Assembly (NCBI GenBank): GCA_051004015.1
Contig: JBPCKT010000073.1
Location: 59,056 to 123,055, forward strand
Origin: SXOA01 sp051004015
Lineage (GTDB): Bacteria; Planctomycetota; Planctomycetia; Pirellulales; Pirellulaceae
Length of the DNA stretch: 64,000 bases
Direction: 5' to 3'
Part shown: positions 57,446-64,000 of the stretch, piece after piece
Position numbering within the stretch: the stretch's first letter is position 1
Layout of the letters: each line of letters starts with the position of its first letter
Translations under genes and position numbers: made by a program
The notes under the pieces: model-generated
What the model saw: the letters and a program-made list of their open reading frames with translations, nothing else
The model's database searches: none
Told to the model about the DNA's origin: nothing

Positions 57446-57688
57446 ATGAACTTGATTTTCACCGCGACTTATCGAAACGGAGTATTTCTTCCAGACCAGA
57501 AGATCGATTTGCCTGAAGGAACGAGAGTCAAACTGCGGATCCTGCCTGACAACGTCGTTCCACCGCTCGTCACTGATCCAATCGAGCGACAACAGGTTTT
57601 GCAGCGCCTCTTTCGGATGATGGAAGAAAATCCTATTCCGCCTGATGCACCAAAGCTGAGCCGAGAGGAGATGCATGAACGCCGTTGA
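57446..57688 (+). CDS. Antitoxin of the AF2212/DUF104 type, second copy
   Basis: 80 residues. MNLIFTATYRNGVFLPDQKI then DLPEGTRVKLRILPDNVVPP, with the same body (VTDPIERQQVLQRLFRMME) and C-terminus (MHERR) as the gene before it. It overlaps the PIN toxin start by 14 bases, so this copy is the likely cognate antitoxin. Confidence 0.85.
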   Translation: MNLIFTATYRNGVFLPDQKIDLPEGTRVKLRILPDNVVPPLVTDPIERQQVLQRLFRMMEENPIPPDAPKLSREEMHERR

Positions 57689-58082
57689 CACAAACATCAT
57701 CATCTACGGCTTTGATCTACGCGATCCCAAGAAACATGCCAGTGCTCGACTCCTTGTGCAAACGATGCCTCAAGGAGTCCTGGTGTGGCAGGTGGCATGT
57801 GAATTTGTCGCCGTGAGTCAACGCCTCGCCGTACAAGGAGTCGTCACTTACGACCCCTGGGCTGAATTGCGGTCATTACGGACGATGTGGACCCCAGTTC
57901 TACCCAAGTTTTCCGCATTCGCACGAGCGGAGCAGCTAAGGACACGCTTCAGTCTCTCCTTCTGGGACTCCATGCTAATTGCCGTCTGTCTGGAATCCGG
58001 CGTTCAGCGGCTCTACTCGGAAGACTTCTCCGCTTACCAGAAAGTCGATACCCTGGAAATCGTCAACCCGTTCCTTCCCTGA
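57675..58082 (+). CDS. PIN-domain toxin (VapC-like)
   Basis: 135 residues, MNAVDTNIIIYGFDLRDPKK, then QVACEFVAVSQRL and LSFWDSMLIAVCLESGVQRL, with YSEDFSAYQK near the end: the four PIN acidic residues D5, E43, D101 and D118-region. PIN toxins cleave RNA. Unlike the 6.7-kb locus this gene is intact. Confidence 0.9.
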   Translation: MNAVDTNIIIYGFDLRDPKKHASARLLVQTMPQGVLVWQVACEFVAVSQRLAVQGVVTYDPWAELRSLRTMWTPVLPKFSAFARAEQLRTRFSLSFWDSMLIAVCLESGVQRLYSEDFSAYQKVDTLEIVNPFLP

Positions 58083-58105
58083 GTCGCCTTGCCGTCGCTC
58101 TCCCC

Positions 58106-60316
58106 ATGCACCATCGCTGGCACTGGCTTCCGATTTCCCTCGTTGCGGCCGGCGTGCTGGCGGTGTGGACGGCGGCGGCGGCCCATTACGAGTCGCTAGG
58201 CTGGTGGCAAGCACTGATTTATATCGGGGGACTAGTTGCCCTGGCCGGGGCCCTCCTCTTTCGCCGGGAGCTGAATTCGACGGAGCTCGAACTGGAAAAG
58301 CTCCGGCACGAGCTCCAAGACGAGCGGAATACATTCGCCCAGCTCCAGACGGAGATTCAGCGGCAGTTTGACGAGCAGGGGCGGAAGCTCGACAAGCGTG
58401 AAGAGGAGCTCGCCAGCCGCCTGGTGGCCTATCACGAGTGGATGGAGTTCCCGCAGCCGATCGACCTCAACAAGACGGATGTGCTGCCGTCGCCCCCCAC
58501 CGCCGCGCATCCGGCGGGTCTCGCGCCGCTTTTTCCTGGATTGTCCGACGAGCAGATTTTTGAGCTGACCCGCAAAGATCGGCAGATGATGGAACTGCTC
58601 AAGGACGAGACAAAAATCCTCTACGACAACATCACCTCGAACAAGTACGTCGTGGAGGGAGAATTCAGCCCCGCCGTGCTACGTGACGATGCTTACGCGC
58701 TCGTCGGCAAGGTTGCTCGCATCTATCAACCCGGTGTGGAGCAGCCGCTCGTGGATTCGAGCATGTCGCTGGTGGTTCGCGCCGCCAGCCGGGCGTGCCT
58801 GCACTTCCTGGTGCTGATCGACGACTTGCCGCTGAACGTGAAGGACTACAGCTTCAACAGCCTCTACAGCTACGTGCGGAGCGCCGTGAACGCTTACCGG
58901 ATGTACAAGTCCACGGAGCCTTACTGGCCGTACGTGAATGCGGCGTACTATCTCGGGCGCTTCGCGCTGGGAGCCAATCCGCTGACCATGGGGGCCTGGT
59001 GGTTCCTGGGGACGCTCAGCTCGCGCGGGGCCCAGGCCGTCGCCACGCGGGTGATCAACCGTCAGGCCCTGGCCTTGCTTAGCGACGTCGTGCGGGTCAT
59101 CGGCTACGAAGTCGCCAGCGTTTATGGCGGCGATTTCCGCCACCGCGACGCCAATTGGATCTACGCCGCCGAGCTGACCGAAATGCTCCACCAATTCCCT
59201 CTGTCGCGGGACAGCCTTTCGCACGCCCTCAAGGAGTTCGGCGCCTTGCAGCTTCGCAGCGAGTATGACCGCATCTTTCTCTACCGCTGCATCGCCGAGC
59301 ACATCAGTGCCCGGCCGCAAAACTTTCAAGCTCTGGCCTGCCTTTCGGCCGCGGAGTGCCGGGCCATTGCCACGCGCCTCGAGAAGTTCCTGCATACCTA
59401 CATCCACGGGAAGACCACCGACCGCGTGCAGAAATGGAAGAGCGGCGTCGAGACACGGCTGGGGGTCAAGCTGCTCGTCGCGGTCCAGCCGACGGCTCAC
59501 AGCGTGCGGGACCAGCAAGAGGACGCCGTCCGCTCCCTGGCCGGCTTCCTCATCAGCTCGAAGGAGCGCGAGCCCCACGAAGTCGCAGGCTTTCTGGCAG
59601 CCTCCAAGATTCTGAACGAGCTGCCCACGGACGACCGAACGGCTCTGCTCTCGAAGCTGGAAGCGAACCCACCCTACTTCTTTGAGCATCCCGATCTCGA
59701 CCCCGAGAGCGACCTGGTTTCCAAGTATCTGGCCGACCTCGCCGCGCTCCAGGTGCGCATCTCCCCGCGCGACGCCAGGCTCGATGAGCTGATCACCGAC
59801 GTGGCGGAATATCTGCGGCATGATCCAAAAGTCGTGCAGCGCCTCCTGGAAAGGGAGTACGCGGCGCACCTGGCGGAACGCGTCTCGCCGGAATCTCCCA
59901 CGCGAAAGGCCCCGCTCGCCGCGGCCCGCGCCATCCTCGATCTGCTCGAGCCGGGCGAGCAAGCCCGCTTCCTATACACCGGTATCACGCTGGAATGGCC
60001 GGCGGAAACCAGCGGCACTGGCTATCGCGGCAGTGACCTGTGGCTGCTTGGCGTTGGCCACCGCCTCACCCTTTTCGCCCTAGTCGACGACGAGCCACTC
60101 TTGGTCTGGCGGGGGGAAGGCCGTCTGGAGATCAGCCAGGAGAAAGGGATCTTGTCCAGCACGGCCCGCCTCCGCGGCGGCTTATGGTTGCAGGAAAACT
60201 CCGGCCTGTTCCCCGTCATTCGCATCACCGGGCCGATGGTCAAGTCGATCGGCAACTACTTCGGGCCACTCCAGGATTATTTGGACGCCAGAGCCGCAAC
60301 CGTGGATCAGATTTGA
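58106..60316 (+). CDS. Unrecognised large protein with N-terminal membrane helices
   Basis: 736 residues from ATG 58106. Two N-terminal transmembrane helices (LPISLVAAGVLAVWTAAAAH; ALIYIGGLVALAGALLF) lead to a coiled coil (~55-110, LELEKLRHELQDERNTFAQL), a possible membrane-proximal block around 255-320 (PYVNAAYYLGRFALGANPLT), then a long soluble part. No enzymatic motif was recognised. The mention of GEFSPAVLRDDAYALVGKVA and the C-terminal ~130-residue strand-rich domain, ending MVKSIGNYFGPLQDYLDARA, may help to find homologues. It is followed 63 bases later by the ECF sigma gene, but co-function is unproven. Confidence 0.75.
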   Translation: MHHRWHWLPISLVAAGVLAVWTAAAAHYESLGWWQALIYIGGLVALAGALLFRRELNSTELELEKLRHELQDERNTFAQLQTEIQRQFDEQGRKLDKREEELASRLVAYHEWMEFPQPIDLNKTDVLPSPPTAAHPAGLAPLFPGLSDEQIFELTRKDRQMMELLKDETKILYDNITSNKYVVEGEFSPAVLRDDAYALVGKVARIYQPGVEQPLVDSSMSLVVRAASRACLHFLVLIDDLPLNVKDYSFNSLYSYVRSAVNAYRMYKSTEPYWPYVNAAYYLGRFALGANPLTMGAWWFLGTLSSRGAQAVATRVINRQALALLSDVVRVIGYEVASVYGGDFRHRDANWIYAAELTEMLHQFPLSRDSLSHALKEFGALQLRSEYDRIFLYRCIAEHISARPQNFQALACLSAAECRAIATRLEKFLHTYIHGKTTDRVQKWKSGVETRLGVKLLVAVQPTAHSVRDQQEDAVRSLAGFLISSKEREPHEVAGFLAASKILNELPTDDRTALLSKLEANPPYFFEHPDLDPESDLVSKYLADLAALQVRISPRDARLDELITDVAEYLRHDPKVVQRLLEREYAAHLAERVSPESPTRKAPLAAARAILDLLEPGEQARFLYTGITLEWPAETSGTGYRGSDLWLLGVGHRLTLFALVDDEPLLVWRGEGRLEISQEKGILSSTARLRGGLWLQENSGLFPVIRITGPMVKSIGNYFGPLQDYLDARAATVDQI

Positions 60317-60379
60317 ACTACCATGTCACTCGTGACAGGTTGCCCGTCATCCGTTGCCCACTCACCGGCGCGTCCCGCC

Positions 60380-60934
60380 ATGTCCGACGTGACTCACATC
60401 CTGTCGCAGATTGAATCCGGCGATCCGGCGGCAGCGGAACAACTGCTGCCGCTGGTGTATGACGAGCTGCGGAAACTGGCGGCTGTGAAGCTGGCCCAAG
60501 AAAGGCCGGGACAAACGCTCCAGGCCACGGCGCTGGTGCATGACGCCTACCTGAAGCTGGTCGACACGGAAAAAGCCCGGCACTGGAACAGCCGCGGGCA
60601 CTTCTTTGGAGCTGCTGCCGAGGCCATGCGGCGGATCCTGGTGGATAGCGCGAAGCGGAAGCAAAGCGCCAAACGGGGCGGGCAGCGCGAGCGGGTGGGA
60701 TTGGACGACGACCAGATCGAGGCCCCCAGCCGCAGCATCGACCTGATCGCCTTGGATGAAGCACTGGGCCGCCTGGCGGTCCATGACTCACGCAAGGCCG
60801 AATTGGTGAAGCTCCGCTATTTTGCCGGCCTCACGATCCGCCAGGCGGCCGACGCCCTGCGAATTTCCGAGTCCACGGCGGATGCCGACTGGGCTTACGC
60901 GAGGTCGTGGTTGCGAGTCCACATGGGCGACTGA
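60380..60934 (+). CDS. ECF-family sigma factor of the kinase-linked type
   Basis: 184 residues from ATG 60380 (MSDVTHILSQIESGDPAAAE). Region 2 (LVYDELRKLAAVKLAQERPG, ALVHDAYLKLVD, RGHFFGAAAEAMRRILVDSA) and region 4 (VKLRYFAGLTIRQAADALRI, SESTADADWAYARSWLRVHM) match the ECF-like branch that precedes Ser/Thr kinases in planctomycetes. The kinase gene follows 115 bases downstream on the same strand, and the pair is the usual signalling unit. Confidence 0.93.
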   Translation: MSDVTHILSQIESGDPAAAEQLLPLVYDELRKLAAVKLAQERPGQTLQATALVHDAYLKLVDTEKARHWNSRGHFFGAAAEAMRRILVDSAKRKQSAKRGGQRERVGLDDDQIEAPSRSIDLIALDEALGRLAVHDSRKAELVKLRYFAGLTIRQAADALRISESTADADWAYARSWLRVHMGD

Positions 60935-61049
60935 GCCCAGGCGGGCAATCGCCGGATATTTGAAAACTTTCCGTTTTTCTTCGGGGAATTCGGAGCCAGA
61001 TTCCGCACTGACTCCTGGAGGCCGCCCATCGCGTGCCGGGAGTCTGGAA

Positions 61050-63770
61050 ATGGCTGTGAAGACACTTGACGACCAGGCGATCTTTGAAGTCGCTCGCAAA
61101 ATCGGCTCGCCCGAGGCTCGCCAGGCCTACCTGACCCAGATTTGCGGTGCGGACCTGGCCACCGCCGGGCGAATCGAGGCGCTCTTGCAAGCGCACGACG
61201 AAAGCGCAAGTTTTCTAGAATCACCCCCGTCCGCCATTGTGGCGATCGCCAGTCCGACCATCGACGAGCCACTGCTCGAGAAACCCGGCACCCAGATCGG
61301 CCCCTACAAGCTCCTGCAGCAAATCGGCGAAGGGGGCATGGGCGTGGTCTACATGGCGGAGCAGACCGAGCCCGTTCAGCGGAAGGTGGCTCTGAAGCTG
61401 ATCAAGCCGGGCATGGACAGCCGCCAGATCATCGCCCGCTTCGAGGCAGAGCGGCAGGCGCTGGCCATGATGGACCATGTCAACATCGCCCGCGTCCTCG
61501 ACGCCGGCACCACCGGAGGCGAGCCCGGTGGCGTCAGCCCCGGGAGACCCTATTTCGTCATGGAGCTCGTCCACGGCGTCCCCATCACCAAGTACTGCGA
61601 CGACAACCACCTGACGCCGCGCCAGCGGCTGGAGTTGTTCGTGCCGGTCTGCCAGGCGATCCAGCATGCCCACCAGAAGGGCATCATCCATCGCGACATC
61701 AAGCCGTCGAATGTGATGGTCACGCTCTACGACGGCAAGCCGGTCCCCAAGGTGATCGACTTCGGCGTCGCCAAGGCGACCGAGCAAAAGCTGACGGAAC
61801 GGACTTTGTTCACGCAGTACGGCACGATGGTCGGCACGCTGGAATACATGAGCCCGGAACAGGCCGAGATGAGCGCTCTAGGTATCGACACCCGCAGCGA
61901 CATTTACTCGCTGGGCGTGCTGCTCTACGAACTGTTGACGGGCAGCACGCCCCTGAGCAGCAAGCGGATGAAGGAGGCTGCCTATGCCGAGATCCTCCGC
62001 CTCATCAAGGAGGAGGAGCCCCCCAAGCCGAGCACCCGGCTGAGCGAATCGGGCGAGGCGCTCGCTTCAATCTCGGCCCAGCGGCACATGGAGCCGGCCA
62101 AGTTGTCGAAGCTGATGCGCGGCGAACTGGACTGGATTGTGATGAAGACGTTGGAAAAGGACCGCAATCGGCGGTATGAGACAGCAAGTGCATTTGCTGC
62201 GGATCTGCAGCACTACTTGCACGATGAACCGGTGCAAGCGTGCCCGCCGTCAATGGGGTACCGTTTCCGCAAGTTCGTGAGGCGGAACAGGGGAGCTGTG
62301 GCTGTCGCTTCGGCCGCCATCATGGTTGTCTTGTTGGCGCTAGTTGGGCTGGCGGTCAGCAATGTGCTTATCGCTCATGAGCGCAATGAAAAGGCGGCCG
62401 CTCTGGAACAATCGCGGCGCAGTGAACAGCGCGTCAGGGAGCAATTGCGGCGCACGGATGACGCGTTAAACCTGGGCCTGGTGGCAATCGATGAAGTCGG
62501 CGGGCCTTGGCACTTTCGAGAGTATGATGATTGGGCGACCAACTCATTTTTGTTGCCGGAAGAACTCTTTACATCGCGGCGTCGCCAGAATATCTACGGC
62601 AGACTCATTGAGTGTAACCCGGACATCGAGTCTGGCGGATTTGGCACCGCAATTGCTTATTGGTGGCTTGGCGAAGGCTATCTGGGGCGCGGTGAGTTTA
62701 AGCCGGCCGAAGAGGCTTTTCGGGTGGGGTTAAGCCGCTTGGCGCCGCTGGCCACCGATTCTGAGTGGTCCGAATGTCGCACGACGTTGGCGGAAAGCCA
62801 CTTTTACCTCGGCGTGATTTTCGAGAGAACGGCGCGGCCTGCGGAAGCGGAACAGGCATATCGTGAAATGCTGCGCATCGCCGCCGACCTGCAGAAACAT
62901 CCTGGACGTTGGCAGTATTGGGACCGTGAGCTGCCCGTCGAGTCCTATCACTGCGCTCAATTGGCCTGGGGATATACCGCCCTGGGCCGCGTGCTTCAAC
63001 GAACGGGCCGATTGGCCGAGGCGGAGGCGGCGTACCGGCAGGCCCTGATGTGGGTGGACAAACAGTGGCCGGGGTTCAAGTACACCATGACCAGGGCTGC
63101 CGCGACCCGTGGTCTGGGAGAAGTGCTCCTGACAACCGGCCGAACGGAAGAGGCTGAAGTCGCGTTCCGCGATGTTTGCCATTTCTGGGAACAAGCTGTT
63201 GCGGAATACTCAGGGGGGGACCGCCTTCGACGATGGCACCTGGCCGCGGGTTACGATTGGCTGGGCGGCTTCCTCTACCAAACGAACCGCCGTGAGGCCG
63301 CAGTCGAAGTCTGGCGGAAAGCGATTCCGATTTGGGACAGCCTGGTGGCCGAGCACCCGACCGTCCCGGCGTATCTGCGGCAGTTAGCCTGGTTCCTGGC
63401 CAACTGTCCGAAGGTCGAGTTGCGTGACCCGACGCGCGCCGTCGCACTCGCCGCAAAGGCGCTTGAACGAACACCGAGCGATCCGAGCAACTTGACCGCG
63501 CTGGCCGCTGCCCACTACCGCGCTGGCAACTGGGGCGAGGCACAGGCCGCGCTGGACAAGGCGACGGGCCTCCGCCCGTGGGGCGAGGGACTCGACTGGT
63601 TTCTGCTGGCTCTGGTCCGATGGCAGGCGGGGGACAAGGTCGGCGCTCGCCAGTGGTACGAGAAGGCCGTCGAGTGGATGGCAAAGAACGACGTTCACAA
63701 CGACGAACTCCGCCGCCTCCGGGCCGAGGCGGCAGAGTTGTTAGGTGTGAATCCACCAGCAGACAAGTAG
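61050..63770 (+). CDS. Membrane Ser/Thr protein kinase with C-terminal TPR-like region
   Basis: 906 residues from ATG 61050, GGGAG eight bases upstream. Hanks-type kinase domain ~85-365: IGEGGMGVVYMAEQ (glycine loop), KVALKLIKPG (lysine), HRDIKPSNV with catalytic Asp216, VIDFGVAKATEQ (DFG), GTLEYMSPEQAE. A transmembrane helix at ~415-440 (AVAVASAAIMVVLLALVGLA) is followed by coiled coil and TPR-like repeats (AEQAYREMLRIAADL; AEAAYRQALMWVDK; AVEVWRKAIPIWDS; ALDKATGLRP). It would sense signals outside the cytoplasm and phosphorylate targets; the ECF sigma factor upstream is the likely partner. Confidence 0.95.
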   Translation: MAVKTLDDQAIFEVARKIGSPEARQAYLTQICGADLATAGRIEALLQAHDESASFLESPPSAIVAIASPTIDEPLLEKPGTQIGPYKLLQQIGEGGMGVVYMAEQTEPVQRKVALKLIKPGMDSRQIIARFEAERQALAMMDHVNIARVLDAGTTGGEPGGVSPGRPYFVMELVHGVPITKYCDDNHLTPRQRLELFVPVCQAIQHAHQKGIIHRDIKPSNVMVTLYDGKPVPKVIDFGVAKATEQKLTERTLFTQYGTMVGTLEYMSPEQAEMSALGIDTRSDIYSLGVLLYELLTGSTPLSSKRMKEAAYAEILRLIKEEEPPKPSTRLSESGEALASISAQRHMEPAKLSKLMRGELDWIVMKTLEKDRNRRYETASAFAADLQHYLHDEPVQACPPSMGYRFRKFVRRNRGAVAVASAAIMVVLLALVGLAVSNVLIAHERNEKAAALEQSRRSEQRVREQLRRTDDALNLGLVAIDEVGGPWHFREYDDWATNSFLLPEELFTSRRRQNIYGRLIECNPDIESGGFGTAIAYWWLGEGYLGRGEFKPAEEAFRVGLSRLAPLATDSEWSECRTTLAESHFYLGVIFERTARPAEAEQAYREMLRIAADLQKHPGRWQYWDRELPVESYHCAQLAWGYTALGRVLQRTGRLAEAEAAYRQALMWVDKQWPGFKYTMTRAAATRGLGEVLLTTGRTEEAEVAFRDVCHFWEQAVAEYSGGDRLRRWHLAAGYDWLGGFLYQTNRREAAVEVWRKAIPIWDSLVAEHPTVPAYLRQLAWFLANCPKVELRDPTRAVALAAKALERTPSDPSNLTALAAAHYRAGNWGEAQAALDKATGLRPWGEGLDWFLLALVRWQAGDKVGARQWYEKAVEWMAKNDVHNDELRRLRAEAAELLGVNPPADK

Positions 63771-63844
63771 ATCAGGCAGGCCCGCGTAGTTTTGAACTGA
63801 AATCGACAAGTCCGGCGAGAACGCTGGACCCAAGAAACAAAGCG

Positions 63845-63884
63845 GCCGGTGAGGCCCTGACCGTCAAGAAAGCCCCTCACCGGC
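63845..63884. terminator. Hairpin downstream of the kinase
   Basis: GCCGGTGAGG at 63845-63854 and CCTCACCGGC at 63875-63884 pair perfectly over 10 bp with a 20-base loop. No T-run follows, so termination is uncertain; it may be a repeat. Confidence 0.5.
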
Positions 63885-63964
63885 CCGGCACCGCCCCGGC
63901 GCTCGGTCTGCGCGCTGGGAACGATGTCCAACCATTGTATCGCAGACCAAAAAGGAAAGATGTC

Positions 63965-64000
63965 ATGTTACGCCGAATGTTTGCAGCTAGCTTCGCGCTG
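63965..64000 (+). CDS. Start of a gene cut by the window edge
   Basis: ATG at 63965 with GGAAAGA upstream (AAAGGAAAGATGTCATG) gives MLRRMFAASFAL, which could be the beginning of a signal peptide. Only 12 codons are visible, so no product is named. Confidence 0.55.
   Translation, partial: MLRRMFAASFAL

Overview
The window looks like a chromosomal segment of a planctomycete, probably a free-living member of the Pirellulales-type lineages. The evidence is high GC; paired DUF1080 domains; Gfo/Idh/MocA oxidoreductases with Tat signals; FG-GAP and DUF11 secreted proteins, one with the planctomycete sorting motif FETLEGRAMLA; a Ser/Thr kinase plus ECF sigma pair; and many short palindromic repeat families. 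It is ordinary housekeeping and catabolic chromosome, peppered with toxin-antitoxin modules, two restriction-modification-like loci and small repeats. No rRNA, tRNA, CRISPR array, replication origin or prophage was recognised.

Layout. 0-5 kb: 3' part of an HrpA-type RNA helicase, facing a secreted DUF1598-like protein. 5-7.7 kb: an HTH protein carrying coding repeats, then a small toxin-antitoxin island (VapBC-like and HicBA-like, both toxins broken) flanked by partial copies of the 3' end of the neighbouring sigma-54 activator gene. 7.7-17 kb: sigma-54 activator, ECF sigma factor, PilT-type ATPase, large DUF11 surface protein, zinc-ribbon membrane protein. 17-26 kb: RNase Z-like hydrolase, a four-helix-bundle gene enclosed by a perfect 33-bp inverted repeat, FG-GAP protein, Skp/OmpH-like chaperone, PhoH, 7TM-HD phosphohydrolase, N-carbamoylputrescine amidase, Gfo/Idh/MocA protein. 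26.4-30.7 kb: repeat-rich spacer, then a type IIG restriction-methylation enzyme with a DUF6883/DUF4926 gene pair. 30.8-37 kb: secreted or Tat-exported proteins (DUF3500-like, gamma-glutamyltransferase, DUF1570, double DUF1080) and a PilZ protein. 37-38 kb: small hypotheticals and a second HicB with a degenerate HicA. 38-48 kb: VOC protein, FtsX-type permease, glycerol kinase, MmgE/PrpD protein, TruB, GlcF. 48-53 kb: repeats, an SDR pseudogene, then an AT-richer pair consisting of an N6-adenine methyltransferase and a PD-(D/E)XK-like nuclease. 53-58 kb: aldo/keto reductase, Gfo/Idh protein, ParDE-like module, GSA-aminomutase-like aminotransferase, and a PIN toxin behind two tandem antitoxin paralogues. 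58-64 kb: unknown membrane protein, ECF sigma factor and Ser/Thr kinase with TPR-like region.

The most unusual signals are structural. (1) A 478-bp unit, 17933-18410, has 33-bp perfect inverted termini and encodes only a four-helix-bundle protein; related repeats lie at 21.6 and 24.9 kb. (2) Several palindromic or tandem repeat families occur both between genes and in frame inside unrelated genes (5.7, 8.9, 31.95, 34.3, 41.0, 45.4 kb), resembling the protein-coding palindromes described in Rickettsia. (3) Two different non-autonomous elements with terminal inverted repeats and target duplications sit in one VapBC locus, one at its promoter and one inside the toxin. (4) Two defence-like loci have accessory genes of unclear role.

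All calls were made by reading the sequence; no database search or alignment was run. Family names rest on recognised motifs and remembered family features. Starts were moved from the longest open frame to the codon with the best ribosome binding site or family-like N-terminus, as noted in each entry.
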